Both the position numbers and the translations under genes were made by a program. The notes beneath the pieces are model-generated. The model was given only the letters and a program-made list of their open reading frames with translations. It did not search any database and was not told where the DNA came from. Shown here piece after piece: positions 48,046 to 57,772 of a stretch of DNA of 64,000 nt (positions are counted from its first letter, which is position 1; each line of letters starts with the position of its first letter). Source of the DNA: Psychrobacter immobilis (lineage in GTDB: Bacteria; Pseudomonadota; Gammaproteobacteria; Pseudomonadales; Moraxellaceae); the NCBI GenBank assembly GCA_904846265.1, contig CAJHAA010000007.1, positions 78,235-142,234 on the forward strand, read 5' to 3'.

Positions 48046-51000
48046 TTACTTCTCAACATTCAACTTCGTATCAAGCATCAATCGAATGAACTGCTTAAAC
48101 TGGTTAGGATTAGACAGTAAATGCATGGTCATGTCTTCAAACGTACCCTTGGCATCAAACATAGCGTCTTCGGCAGCGTTTGGATAACCACCCAGCATAA
48201 TCTGATCAACACTGTTATTGGTGAACTGCTTGACCACGATCTCGTTCTCAGTGACCTTATCCCAGATGGTATTCATAAAGTTCACTTTGTCCTTATCGGT
48301 AAAGTCCTCACCAGCAAAGACTTCATTCAATCGTTCAATAATCTGTGATAGCAGCGCTTCTTGTTTGTCCTTAGGGGTTGCTGTCCCTGCTCCACTGCCA
48401 CCATCTAACTGATACTCAGACTTGCCCTCTTGCAGCTTTAAGTCCTGTTGGTGCAGCTTTGAGACACGGTAATGGCTCATGACGATGTTACTTAGATCAA
48501 CGTTTTCTTCATTATCCACGCTTTCACGTAATAGCGGCTGTAGGTTACGCGCGTATAGGCTCAGTTTCTCTAGCTCTTTATCATCATAGTCCACGATTTG
48601 CGACATAAACTCATACTGGCGGGTAAAAGTGCCTAAATCCTTTTTAAAGATTTCCAGCGCATCTTGATCAGCTTTAAAGCCTTTGTAGTCATTCTCCGCA
48701 TTGGTCATCAGTACAACATCGCCCGTGGTCTTAGTACGCTCTAGCATTACTTTGGCATGCTGTGCTTGCTCACGTACCAGCTTATAGCGCTTCTGCCAAC
48801 GTTCAACCGCTGGCTTGCAGATATTACTAATGGCAGCATTAGACTTGTTCTTACTATAGAAGGCCTCAACGAATTGCTCTACTTCATGCCATAAGAAAAT
48901 ACCGCTGGCACGCAGTTTCTCGTAAAGGTCAAACACCTGATCAGGGTCAGACACATCCGCTAAGGTTGCGGTCTCATAGTATGGCTGGAAGGCTTCAAGA
49001 ATATCGTCAGGATCATTGAAGAAGTCGAGAACAAACGTACCGCTCTCTGCTTTGCCCTTATATGTACGGTTCAACCGTGAAAGCGTCTGTACGCAGTCCA
49101 CGCCCGTTAGTTTCTTATCAACATACATAGCGCAGAGTTTGGGCTGATCAAAGCCTGTCTGGAACTTGTTAGCCACCAGCATCACTTGATAGTCATCACT
49201 GTCAAAGGCTTTACGCAGATCGCGGCCTTTTAACCCAATATTCATATTGTGCTCGGTGAACTTCTCACCAAGTAGTGCGCCACTATCAGGATCATTATCA
49301 GTAAAGGTGACTTCACCTGAGAATGCGACCATGGCATTGATATTTCTGTAACCGTAATCAGCGATATAGTTGTCAAAGGCCAACTTATAGCGTACTGCTT
49401 CTTTACGTGAGCCTGTCACTAACATCGCTTTGGCTTGTCCACCGAGTAAGCCTTTGATGTTGTCGTTAAAGTGCTCAATGATGATTTTTACTTTCTGCGC
49501 GATATTGTGCTCATGCAGTCGCACCCAGTTATTGAGCTTAATCTTGGCGCGGCGTGCATCGACTTCACCATCAGCGGCTGCCAGTTTTTGCTTAAGCTGA
49601 TAGACCACTTTATAGTTGGTATAGTTCTTAAGCACATCTAAGATAAAACCCTCTTCAATGGCTTGGCGCATGGAATAGACATGATAAGCGGCTGGCAGGT
49701 TATCTTTAGAGGCTGGCAAGTCAGGGTTAGGCAGCCTTCCGAATAGCTCGATGGTTTTCGGTTTGGGTGTGGCGGTAAAGGCATAATAGCTGAGGTTGGG
49801 ACTGCTACGGCGGGCGGCAAGTGTGGCATCTAGGATGTCTTCGCTAGATAGCGGTGCATCATTCTCAGTAGTACTGCTCTCTATATTACCTGAGACCAGT
49901 ACTTCTTTGAGCTGGCGTGCGGTAGAGCCTGTCTGTGAGGAATGGGCTTCATCGGCGATGATGGCATAACGGCGCGACTTAAGCACACTTGAGTCTTCAA
50001 TAGCTTTGAGTACAAACGGGAAGGTTTGAATGGTCACGATAATGATCGGCTGTGAGTTCACCAATGCGCTGGTAAGCTGCTCAGACTTTGAGCCGTCACC
50101 TTCTTTTCTATTGATCTTACCGACCACGCCATCAGCATGTTCAAACTGATAGATGGTGTCCTGCAATTGGTCATCGAGCACGGTACGGTCAGTGATGACA
50201 ATGACTGAATGAAACTGCTTATCGCCGTCGCTGTTGTACAAGGTCGATAGTTGATGGGCAGTCCATGCGATAGAATTAGACTTGCCTGAGCCTGCACTGT
50301 GTTGGATCAGGTACTTTTGACCAGCGCCCTCATCAATGGCGGCATTGACCAACTTAGTCACTACATCCCACTGATGATAGCGCGGAAACATCATGGTCTC
50401 TTTTTTAGACTTACGCCCGATTGCGTCTTCTTCCTCGTCGATCTGCAAGTGCATGAAGTGGCCGAGGATGGCGAGTAAGTTCTCTGGCGTGAGCACTTCA
50501 TTCCATAGATAGTCGGTGGCATATTGGCTGATATCATCAGGGATATCATTACCTGCTCCGCCCTCACTGGTGCCTTTGTTAAACGGCAAGAAATAAGTAC
50601 TGTCTCCTGCCAGCCTCGTGGTCATATAAACTTCATACTGACTGACAGCGAAATGCACCAATGCGCCACGCTTAAACGTCAGTAGCGGCTCAGGTTTTTT
50701 AGTATCAGGGTCTTTAGGCAGGCGTGTCTTCTTATACTGAGTAATCGCATTTTGCACCGCTTGCTTAAACTCCGACTTTAGCTCCATCGTTGTGACGGGC
50801 AAGCCATTGACGAACAGCACCACATCGATACGGTTACGCTTAGCGACTTTACCGTCAGTGCTATCCTTTAGGCTGGCATGAGGGCTATACACAACCTCAG
50901 GGACAACACGGCAGATATTGGCCTCATAGCGTGCCATGATCTCAGGGTTGAGACTATGCTCAGGCTTAAACTGGCATAATGAAAAGCGCGCATTACGAAT

Positions 51001-51318
51001 CTTTAGACCGTGACGCAATACGCCTAATATGCCATAAGTGCGTGAGGCTTGATCGGTTGAGTGTTCATCAGCCTTGTTTAGCTGCTTCACTAATGCGGTG
51101 ATAAAGTGGCGCTCAGAGTCGATAGGGAAAGTACGGCAAAACTTCTCCCATTCCTTTGGCTGGGTCGTCTGCACAAAGTCGAGTACGTCTTGCTCATATA
51201 GTGCAGTCTCTGCCTGATAGCCACTGGCATGACCTACTTGCCAGCCATGCGCTTGCATTTGAGTGACGATATCGGCTTGGAAGACAGATTCGTAAGTGAT
51301 ATCGTGGGCGTTGGTCAT
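48046..51318 (-). CDS. hsdR: Type I restriction enzyme, R subunit
   Basis: HsdR is the nuclease and translocase of the type I complex. The 1090-residue protein has the PD-(D/E)xK nuclease site (Asp165 in RNRIDVVLF; Glu179 and Lys181 in MELKSEF). Walker A is HSAGSGKS (340-347), the DEAH box IADEAHSS is at 455-461, and the SF2 helicase motifs AFTATP and VQTLSRLNRTYKGK follow. Full-length. It is separated from hsdS by more than 6 kb of cargo genes, and its first 34 residues are duplicated as stubs at 53223 and 55943. Confidence 0.96.
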   Translation of the reverse strand: MTNAHDITYESVFQADIVTQMQAHGWQVGHASGYQAETALYEQDVLDFVQTTQPKEWEKFCRTFPIDSERHFITALVKQLNKADEHSTDQASRTYGILGVLRHGLKIRNARFSLCQFKPEHSLNPEIMARYEANICRVVPEVVYSPHASLKDSTDGKVAKRNRIDVVLFVNGLPVTTMELKSEFKQAVQNAITQYKKTRLPKDPDTKKPEPLLTFKRGALVHFAVSQYEVYMTTRLAGDSTYFLPFNKGTSEGGAGNDIPDDISQYATDYLWNEVLTPENLLAILGHFMHLQIDEEEDAIGRKSKKETMMFPRYHQWDVVTKLVNAAIDEGAGQKYLIQHSAGSGKSNSIAWTAHQLSTLYNSDGDKQFHSVIVITDRTVLDDQLQDTIYQFEHADGVVGKINRKEGDGSKSEQLTSALVNSQPIIIVTIQTFPFVLKAIEDSSVLKSRRYAIIADEAHSSQTGSTARQLKEVLVSGNIESSTTENDAPLSSEDILDATLAARRSSPNLSYYAFTATPKPKTIELFGRLPNPDLPASKDNLPAAYHVYSMRQAIEEGFILDVLKNYTNYKVVYQLKQKLAAADGEVDARRAKIKLNNWVRLHEHNIAQKVKIIIEHFNDNIKGLLGGQAKAMLVTGSRKEAVRYKLAFDNYIADYGYRNINAMVAFSGEVTFTDNDPDSGALLGEKFTEHNMNIGLKGRDLRKAFDSDDYQVMLVANKFQTGFDQPKLCAMYVDKKLTGVDCVQTLSRLNRTYKGKAESGTFVLDFFNDPDDILEAFQPYYETATLADVSDPDQVFDLYEKLRASGIFLWHEVEQFVEAFYSKNKSNAAISNICKPAVERWQKRYKLVREQAQHAKVMLERTKTTGDVVLMTNAENDYKGFKADQDALEIFKKDLGTFTRQYEFMSQIVDYDDKELEKLSLYARNLQPLLRESVDNEENVDLSNIVMSHYRVSKLHQQDLKLQEGKSEYQLDGGSGAGTATPKDKQEALLSQIIERLNEVFAGEDFTDKDKVNFMNTIWDKVTENEIVVKQFTNNSVDQIMLGGYPNAAEDAMFDAKGTFEDMTMHLLSNPNQFKQFIRLMLDTKLNVEK

Positions 51319-51359
51319 GTTAAGTCCGTTTAGTTTTATTATTATTTTGCTTAAAATAA

Positions 51360-51740
51360 TTAGGTCGAAAGCGCTATAAGGTCTGAGTACTCTCTAGCAA
51401 ATATAAAAAGCAGCACTAGCAGAAACGTTAATAGTCGCGTTCTATATTTCTCAGCGACTGCTCTTTTGGAAGTAAGTGCCTTATAAAAAATAAACAGATA
51501 AGGAATAATTACAATCCAAACATAGGGAATCCAAAGGAACATTAAAGTAATGGTAATATCGTCCAGCATATACTTAGCGGTACTACTAAAAAACTCTAAA
51601 GAAACAGTATAATTCGAGTCGTGCTTTTTGTACCCGCTGTAAGTTAAGTAAGCATTTATTAGATAAGCAATAATAGGGCTATAAATGAGCGCCCAGAATA
51701 GCTGCTTGTAGCACTTAGTAATTGGATCGGGATGATTCAT
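51360..51740 (-). CDS. Small membrane protein of unknown function
   Basis: The 126-residue product has three or four hydrophobic segments (FWALIYSPIIAYLINAYL, ITLMFLWIPYVWIVIIPYLF, LLTFLLVLLFIF). No known family. It lies 41 bases before hsdR and 30 bases after the Sel1 protein; no strong ribosome binding site is seen. Part of the cargo inserted ahead of hsdR. Confidence 0.6.
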   Translation of the reverse strand: MNHPDPITKCYKQLFWALIYSPIIAYLINAYLTYSGYKKHDSNYTVSLEFFSSTAKYMLDDITITLMFLWIPYVWIVIIPYLFIFYKALTSKRAVAEKYRTRLLTFLLVLLFIFAREYSDLIALST

Positions 51741-51770
51741 AATTATATCTATTAATATGCGGAAGTCATT

Positions 51771-53129
51771 TTAAGGCATATTTAACAGTTTAGAGCCAAG
51801 ACATGATTGCAAGTCGCCATTGCCACAGCCTTTATCAAACCATTCCTTAGCCTGCACGTTGTCTTGCTTTACCCCTTGCGCCTTCATATACATCAGCCCC
51901 AGATTACGCGGGGCGAACGGATGATTTTGGGCGGCAGCTTGTTTAAACAACGTCATGGCGCGGGCATAATTTTGCGGTACGCCATTGCCCTCTAAGTACA
52001 TCACAGCAAGGTTGTTTAGACCAGCAGCTTCACCTTGATTGGCAGATTGTTGTGACCACTCAAAGGCTTTAACATAGTTTTGCTCAACGCCTTGACCACT
52101 ATAGTATGCCCAGCCCAAACCGCCCATACCCAATGCATTGCCATGGTTGGCAGACTTTTCATACCATTTAAAAGCCTCGGCATAATCACGCGCAACCCCA
52201 TTACCGTTCTCATACATATAGCCTAAATTATTTTGCGCCAAATCCTCACCTTGCGCGGCGGCTTTTCGTAGCCAATACAGTGCTTTGGTATAATCCTGCG
52301 TCACACCTAAGCCTTTTATATAAAACTGTCCAATATTGTTTTGGGCAATTGCATGTCCTTGATCGGCAGCCTTTTGATACCATTTGGCTGCTTCGCTATA
52401 GTCTTGCGTCACGCCTAAGCCTGCTTCATACATCACGCCGATGTTATTGTGAGCGTCAAGATCTCCTTGCTCAATGGCTTTTTGATACCAGTCATAGGCT
52501 TTGGTAAAATCCTGATCGACCCCAATGCCGCTTTGATACAACAAGCCCAAACTGTACTGCGCCATCACATTATCTTGTGCGGCGGCGCGTTGATACCACT
52601 CGACCGCTTTGGCATAGTCAGGCGTCACGCCCAGTCCTTCTTGGTACACCGCGCCCATGCTATATTGCGCGAATGGCTCCTCTTGATTGGCAGATTTCTC
52701 GAACCATGCGAGCGACTTGGCATAATCTTGCTCTACCCCTAAGCCTTCTTGATACATCGCGCCAAGATTATATTGCGCTATGCTGTCGCCTTGATTGGCA
52801 GCCTTTTGGAACCATTCTGCGCCAGTAGCATAATCCTGCGGCACATACTCGCCTGTCATATATATCGCGCCCATATCGTATTGCGCTGCCGCCACGCCCT
52901 GATCAGCGGCTTTTTTATACCACGCTACCGCTTTATTAGGGTCTTGGGGCACACCATCGCCCATCTCATACATCGCGCCCATGCTATATTGAGCGGCGGC
53001 ATGACCTTGTTCCGCCAGCGCTTTGGTACTGCTAAAACTGGTTGCATGCGCGGATAACGATAGCGCTAAAGCAGCGCTCAAAGCTATTACTTTGTGTCTG
53101 ATTCTTAGCGGTACGATTGACACTTTCAT
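51771..53129 (-). CDS. Secreted Sel1-repeat protein
   Basis: The 452-residue protein has a signal peptide (cleavage near SAHA, residue 29) and eleven consecutive Sel1 repeats of about 36 residues. Each has the form AAxQGxxxAQYxMGxMYExGxGVxQDYxKAxxWY. It ends in a Cys-containing tail (GCGNGDLQSCLGS). Sel1 arrays bind other proteins; the target here is unknown. GAGGAC precedes the ATG. It is the gene between the hsdR stub and the intact hsdR. Confidence 0.9.
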   Translation of the reverse strand: MKVSIVPLRIRHKVIALSAALALSLSAHATSFSSTKALAEQGHAAAQYSMGAMYEMGDGVPQDPNKAVAWYKKAADQGVAAAQYDMGAIYMTGEYVPQDYATGAEWFQKAANQGDSIAQYNLGAMYQEGLGVEQDYAKSLAWFEKSANQEEPFAQYSMGAVYQEGLGVTPDYAKAVEWYQRAAAQDNVMAQYSLGLLYQSGIGVDQDFTKAYDWYQKAIEQGDLDAHNNIGVMYEAGLGVTQDYSEAAKWYQKAADQGHAIAQNNIGQFYIKGLGVTQDYTKALYWLRKAAAQGEDLAQNNLGYMYENGNGVARDYAEAFKWYEKSANHGNALGMGGLGWAYYSGQGVEQNYVKAFEWSQQSANQGEAAGLNNLAVMYLEGNGVPQNYARAMTLFKQAAAQNHPFAPRNLGLMYMKAQGVKQDNVQAKEWFDKGCGNGDLQSCLGSKLLNMP

Positions 53130-53222
53130 TTTGTCCTCTACATATTAGGGCGGAATGGATATAGGGTATTTTATTTATATCAAGTTATTGTATAAGGGCA
53201 TTCCCGTTGCTTAATACTATAG

Positions 53223-53345
53223 TCATAAACCGCTGGCATGACTCAACTGCCAACCTTGCGCCTGCATTTGGCTGACAATATCGGCTTGAAAGACAGATTC
53301 GTAAGTGATGTTATGCGCGTTAATAGCAGTACTTGTCTGAGTCAT
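53223..53345 (-). pseudogene. hsdR 5' stub, copy 2
   Basis: Forty open codons reproduce the hsdR start: NAHNITYESVFQADIVSQMQ matches NAHDITYESVFQADIVTQMQ of the intact gene, and homology continues to HASG, after which a stop follows. A further eight residues precede the matching part. It lies downstream of the 206-residue cargo gene and upstream of the Sel1 gene. It is a recombination relict, or possibly a short expressed peptide. Confidence 0.85.
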
Positions 53346-53379
53346 GGTGAGATTCTTATTATTAAGTTATGAATTGGGC

Positions 53380-54000
53380 TTATGAGATCAACCACACTTT
53401 ATCGATTTCAACGATCTGTTGCTCCTGCCCTTTAATGCTTTCTTTTCTTAAAAATCTAATAGGGTCAATGTCTTGCAACATCTCTACATCTTCTTCATCA
53501 GCCATATCATAATAGTCAAGCCTTCGATAAAGTTTCCATTCAAAATGATCTAAGTATTCAGCGGTTTTTGAATTATAGTGAATAGAGCTTTGAATACCAT
53601 TTTCGGGCTGCTCATCTATTGGCTCAAACGTATTTTGATAAAAGTCTTTGTAATCCTCTATCGCACAAACTACTTGCGAGCGACTGATGTACGTTTCAAA
53701 TAGCCAGATTTGTAAATAATACGGGGTTTGCAACTTTTCTAGCGAATCTTTCCATGACTGATAGATATTTTGCACATTTTTAATCAATAGATATTCACAG
53801 TCGCCCATTGGCTCAGGATAGATACTATTAATCAAAGACAAGCGTGACCATGGAGCTACCAAAAACTTAACGTAATCTCGCTTTTCTTGATTTAACAGAT
53901 CAACATCAAGAACTTTATTAGCTTCGCCCCATTTTTCAATAGTACGCTTACGGCGGTTAATGCCTCTTATTTTGCGATATCTTAATACGTTGTTTTTCAT
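53380..54000 (-). CDS. Cargo protein of unknown function, 206 residues
   Basis: A cytoplasmic, charged protein that starts MKNNVLRYRKIRGINRRK and ends SIKGQEQQIVEIDKVWLI. The last 20 residues recur as remnants after two other cargo genes (54905 and 57103), so relatives of this gene once stood there too. The middle has many aromatics (YYLQIWLFETYISRSQ). GAGTGAG lies before the ATG. No family recognised. Confidence 0.7.
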   Translation of the reverse strand: MKNNVLRYRKIRGINRRKRTIEKWGEANKVLDVDLLNQEKRDYVKFLVAPWSRLSLINSIYPEPMGDCEYLLIKNVQNIYQSWKDSLEKLQTPYYLQIWLFETYISRSQVVCAIEDYKDFYQNTFEPIDEQPENGIQSSIHYNSKTAEYLDHFEWKLYRRLDYYDMADEEDVEMLQDIDPIRFLRKESIKGQEQQIVEIDKVWLIS

Positions 54001-54035
54001 AGCTCACTCTATTTTTTGATACGCTTAAACCAACT

Positions 54036-54797
54036 CTACGGTTCCTCACACACCATCGTCAGGCTCTTACCAAATAACGTCTTATTCAGCGCTTGAGAGT
54101 CTTTAAAGACTTTTTCAGAGTCAGCATGATAAACCTGATCATTCACGCAATTACCAAAGCCAAAAGTTATCAAGTTTATTCTGGCATACTTAGCAGAGTT
54201 ACTTACCTTTTCTTCCTGATAGCGCTGGGTCGCAATTTTACGATATCGTTCTAGTTCATCAGCCCCATACTCGCTTGTTTCCAGAATTTGCTCTTCAACA
54301 AACTGTTTCCATCTATTTTGCACCGCCGCTTCGTTCTGCATGAAAGGTTCAATATAGTTTTTACACATCTGAGGGCTTTGTTTGAGGGCTTCACTAGGGT
54401 TTAGATAGCCTAAAATGACTAATCGATCTTTTTCATACTCTGCGTCAATCGTTTTGAGTAAGTTTCGTTTATAGCCTTTCGCTTCAGGTACAACATCAAG
54501 ACGCTCAGTATCGCGCTTTACTTGCTTATACTCTTCGGTCGAGACATCTAAGTCTTTCATAGATAGTTTATCTAGCGCATCAACACTCATGGGTGAAGAG
54601 AAGCTTTCCAGATTTAATCTGGTTAAACGATCCAATACGAGATGGGAATTTTTGATTTGCTTGGCGCTGTACTTTTTATTATCAAAACTCCCTTTCATAT
54701 CGCATAGATCGTCTTGCCATTTGTAGACTTCGGCTGTTGCAATACTAGGCACAGTCAGTAATACGCTTACCGCTATCAACGAATACCTTTTCATCAT
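54036..54797 (-). CDS. Secreted protein, paralogue of 54991-55761
   Basis: I start at MMKRYSLIAVSVLLTVPS (253 residues), because AAGGA lies at the right distance from this ATG; six codons earlier another ATG exists. A signal peptide ends near IATA. It is clearly paralogous with its neighbour (DNKKYSAKQIKNSHLVLDRL, then LVILGYLNPSEALKQSPQMC). Conserved Cys residues suggest periplasmic disulphides. Function unknown. Confidence 0.75.
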   Translation of the reverse strand: MMKRYSLIAVSVLLTVPSIATAEVYKWQDDLCDMKGSFDNKKYSAKQIKNSHLVLDRLTRLNLESFSSPMSVDALDKLSMKDLDVSTEEYKQVKRDTERLDVVPEAKGYKRNLLKTIDAEYEKDRLVILGYLNPSEALKQSPQMCKNYIEPFMQNEAAVQNRWKQFVEEQILETSEYGADELERYRKIATQRYQEEKVSNSAKYARINLITFGFGNCVNDQVYHADSEKVFKDSQALNKTLFGKSLTMVCEEP

Positions 54798-54904
54798 TGG
54801 AGTCCTTTTTTTCATTCGCTTTGCTTATTTTGATATTTATTAATCGAGCAAACATTTAACTCACTATTCTTTTTAGGATGCTTTTTAAAGCCAGTGAAAT
54901 TGAA

Positions 54905-54975
54905 TTAAACAATCAACCATACTTTATTGATACCAACGATCTGATACTTTCTACCTTTGATGATCTCTATTTTTT
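54905..54975 (-). pseudogene. C-terminal remnant (VWLI tail)
   Basis: The leftward frame reads EIIKGRKYQIVGINKVWLIV and then stops, matching the end of the 206-residue protein (SIKGQEQQIVEIDKVWLIS). There is no start codon. It lies between the two paralogous secreted genes. Confidence 0.7.
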
Positions 54976-54990
54976 ACTTTTGCAAGAGGT

Positions 54991-55761
54991 CTACTCTTGG
55001 TGCATTGCGCATTGCGCTGTGTATTTACCGTCAAATATTTTATGATTAAGCTTTGCATAATTAGCAGACACTGTCTTTAGCTCAGGGCGATAAGCGGTAC
55101 TCTTAACACAGTTGTAAAACCCAGAAGACACAATAGCGTTTCGCGCATAAAAATAAGCACTCAGTGACTTTTGTTCTTGATAATCTCTCATCTCAATCTT
55201 ACGATAAAACTCATCACCCAAATCACCTGTACGTACTTTATCTTGAATATTTTCTTCCACCACTTGCTGCCATTTATTCTGCACTGCCGTTTCATCTTGC
55301 AATAAAGCCTCTACATAATGCTGACACAGCGGCGGGCTTTGCTTGAGTGCTTTACTAGGATTGCGATAAGCCAAAATAGCCAATTGTGCCGTTTTATATT
55401 CACCATCAATAGTCTTAAGTAGCTGTTGTTTATACGTCTGTGCTTCGGGAACTAACTCAAGTTGCTCTACATTACTTTTAGCTTGCTTATACTCTTTAGT
55501 CAGTACCTTTGGGTCTTTCGAAGATATATTGTCTGAAAAAGTATTGCTCATAGGCTCAGAAAAACTTTCAAGATTTGCTCTCGTCAAACTGTTCAATACA
55601 AAATGAGAATTCTCTATTTGTTTGGCAGTATATTTATTATTATCAAAATCACCTCGATATTGACAAGACTTCATTTCCGAGCGCCACTCATAAGTCTGCG
55701 CTTGGGCGCTAGTGGTGACTGCTATTGAGACAAAAATGGCGGCTGTCGTCATTGCTTTCAT
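54991..55761 (-). CDS. Secreted protein, paralogue of 54036-54797
   Basis: The 256-residue protein has a signal peptide (MKAMTTAAIFVSIAVTTSAQA) and an ideal AAAGGAG site. The mature part shares with its paralogue DNNKYTAKQIENSHFVLNSL, SNVEQLELVPEAQTYKQQLL and LAILAYRNPSKALKQSPPLC, and has at least four Cys. Origin by duplication within the cargo zone. No family recognised. Confidence 0.78.
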   Translation of the reverse strand: MKAMTTAAIFVSIAVTTSAQAQTYEWRSEMKSCQYRGDFDNNKYTAKQIENSHFVLNSLTRANLESFSEPMSNTFSDNISSKDPKVLTKEYKQAKSNVEQLELVPEAQTYKQQLLKTIDGEYKTAQLAILAYRNPSKALKQSPPLCQHYVEALLQDETAVQNKWQQVVEENIQDKVRTGDLGDEFYRKIEMRDYQEQKSLSAYFYARNAIVSSGFYNCVKSTAYRPELKTVSANYAKLNHKIFDGKYTAQCAMHQE

Positions 55762-55818
55762 AAATGAAACTCCTTTGGTTATTTTGCTGGTTATGACATA
55801 TAAACAAGCGCTTCATCT

Positions 55819-55900
55819 TTACATTACTGACGACTCATCCGCCCGCCAACCTCTCACATCAATTTTACTCGTAACGGCAGCAGAGATTAAAACGGTGCGG
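55819..55900 (-). pseudogene. hsdS 3' stub
   Basis: The leftward frame reads TVLISAAVTSKIDVRGWRAD, matching the C-terminus of the island's hsdS (TALISAAVTGKIDVRGWRAP), and then runs to a stop. It lies just beyond the second hsdR stub, on the cargo side of the paralogue genes. Confidence 0.85.
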
Positions 55901-55942
55901 AGTCTTACATCAATTGAAATTAATTATGGATAGACACCAAAT

Positions 55943-56055
55943 ACTAACGCTGCTATCTGATAGCCGCTGGTGCGACCCAACTGCAAGCCTTGCGCTTGTA
56001 TTTGAGTGACAACATCAGTTTGGAGTACAGATTCTTAGGTGACGTCGCGGCTCAT
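55943..56055 (-). pseudogene. hsdR 5' stub, copy 3 (degenerate)
   Basis: After ATG and a stop in codon 7, the frame reads ESVLQTDVVTQIQAQGLQLG, matching hsdR residues 10-29 with several changes, and then TSGYQIAAL. It is more decayed than the stub at 53223. Upstream leader bases also resemble those of hsdR. Confidence 0.8.
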
Positions 56056-56176
56056 GGCATTTTCTTATTTTTACTTTTGTTAAACGGTATATAAATATAG
56101 CAGACAAAATATCAGCTAGCGCTGGCAAAACCCTTTGTATGTTCCATATATTACATATAGCCGATAACCGCTATTT

Positions 56177-56905
56177 CTATTCTTTAAACGATTCTTCAAA
56201 TTTATCTATGTATGATAGAAAAGCTGGAACCTCTTCAGATTTTGATCTGATACTAATATTTTCAAGAATACGACGGACAATATGTAGGTTTTTAATATCC
56301 TTAAGTGTTATAAATATAAGCATCATGTCTCTAACGACAGGAATAACTTGCTCCAAAATTTTAGGGTTATCACTCAGCTGAAAACGAAAAGATATTTTAT
56401 TTAGTACTATCAATCTATTAGAAAGATTCGGATCCATTTGAAGAATCTCATACTTTAATAATAATGCTTCAAGTACTGCAACCTCTGTCAATTCATCGGT
56501 ACAATCAATCCCTTCATCCACTACTGAGTCTATAATTTTTAAAGATTTATTGTATTCTTTCAATCCATATAGTGCTCTGGCTTTATCAGTATATGCCGCT
56601 CTTATAATTTTTTTATTATAGCCATCATGAATATCTTCAGGAAGATTTCCATGAGTATAAATATCAATAATTTTTTCACAAACTGATATAGCATTTTGAT
56701 ATTCTTCAAGCATAATAAGGCTTGTTGTTTTCCATGTTAAAGCAGCTTTGGCATGGGCGCGCTCTTGTGAATCTTCGCTATCAATATATTGACAATATAA
56801 GTTATCAGCCAGCTCAATAGCCTCATGATAACTATCTTTAAGAAAAAGTTTTTGAACATTTCCTGCCATTTTGGCAGATTTAGATTTTAAAAACCAAAAC
56901 ATCAT
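56177..56905 (-). CDS. TPR-like helical protein, function unknown
   Basis: The 242-residue cytoplasmic protein looks entirely helical with TPR-like pairs: LKDSYHEAIELADNLYCQYI, LEEYQNAISVCEKIIDIYTH and AYTDKARALYGLKEYNKSLK. AAAGGC lies before a double ATG. No enzymatic domain. AT-rich. It lies between the Sel1 gene and an hsdR stub. Confidence 0.7.
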   Translation of the reverse strand: MMFWFLKSKSAKMAGNVQKLFLKDSYHEAIELADNLYCQYIDSEDSQERAHAKAALTWKTTSLIMLEEYQNAISVCEKIIDIYTHGNLPEDIHDGYNKKIIRAAYTDKARALYGLKEYNKSLKIIDSVVDEGIDCTDELTEVAVLEALLLKYEILQMDPNLSNRLIVLNKISFRFQLSDNPKILEQVIPVVRDMMLIFITLKDIKNLHIVRRILENISIRSKSEEVPAFLSYIDKFEESFKE

Positions 56906-57102
56906 CTAGCCTTTTTATACAGTCTATTTTTTCAATAACCAATACTATGTTAGTTGCTATATCATCTAGCATCTTTGGTATAAAAGCATGCTGGACGATG
57001 CTAGCATAAAAACAAAACAATTGTACATTAAGAATAAAAAATCATCCTACCTTTTGGGTCGATTATCTAACGCTATGTGCTTACCATAGAATATGTTGTG
57101 TC

Positions 57103-57180
57103 TCATTGCTTTACTTTAATCAACCACACTTTATTCACTTCTGCTATTGTGTGTGGGCGTCCATTAATAACCACGTTCAT
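57103..57180 (-). pseudogene. C-terminal remnant (VWLI tail), copy at the Sel1 gene
   Basis: The leftward frame, overlapping the end of the Sel1 gene out of frame, reads MNVVINGRPHTIAEVNKVWL and ends soon after. It matches the tail of the 206-residue cargo protein. Confidence 0.6.
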
Positions 57181-57772
57181 TTAATCGTCTATATTGATCA
57201 CAGCCATATTGATGACCCTTGTCACACGTTTTCCCGTACCATTCCTTTGCTGTAGATCGGTTTCGCTTAAGACCACCAAAACCTTCTTCATAAAAGTATC
57301 CAAGCATCCCTTGACCTTGTATGTTTCCCTGTTTTGCTGCCTTTTGAAACATCTTTCTTGCTAATACAAGATCTTGACGGACGCCTTCACCGTTGTAATA
57401 TATTAAACCAACCTTAACTTGATACTCTGCATTGCCTTGGTTTGCCCATTTTTTCATATCGGCCAAACTATCCTTAGCGTCAGAATATTTATTCTCATAG
57501 GATAAACGGCTACTTAGCGAGCCTATCTTATATTTTTTTTGCTTGGCATGAGCACTTAGGTTATCAATAGCTTTGGATATCTCATCATTACTATATACAG
57601 TAGCACCACTATTGGTAGCATATATATTGCGACTAGAACCATAACTTGCAGACGTAGAATCATTGCTAGTCGTGTGGGTCAAAGTGTTATTTTGTTGGAA
57701 AGTAGTTTCGACAGCGCCGTTCACTTGGGCTGTACCCACTCCTACTAATAGTATCAATAGTAATCTTTTCAT
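57164..57772 (-). CDS. Secreted protein with Sel1-like repeats
   Basis: I start at MKRLLLILLVGVGTAQVN (202 residues, signal peptide); a start 17 codons upstream would put a hydrophilic piece before the signal sequence. The N-terminal half is low-complexity Ser/Thr/Asn. The C-terminal half has about two Sel1 repeats (ANQGNAEYQVKVGLIYYNGE, then AAKQGNIQGQGMLGYFYEEG). Cys pair at the end (KTCDKGHQYGCD). It directly follows hsdS. Confidence 0.75.
   Translation of the reverse strand: MKRLLLILLVGVGTAQVNGAVETTFQQNNTLTHTTSNDSTSASYGSSRNIYATNSGATVYSNDEISKAIDNLSAHAKQKKYKIGSLSSRLSYENKYSDAKDSLADMKKWANQGNAEYQVKVGLIYYNGEGVRQDLVLARKMFQKAAKQGNIQGQGMLGYFYEEGFGGLKRNRSTAKEWYGKTCDKGHQYGCDQYRRLNERGY

Noticed and set aside
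51771..53129. CRISPR-like or satellite DNA suggested by regular 108-base period
   Set aside because: The period is the coding of eleven 36-residue Sel1 repeats.
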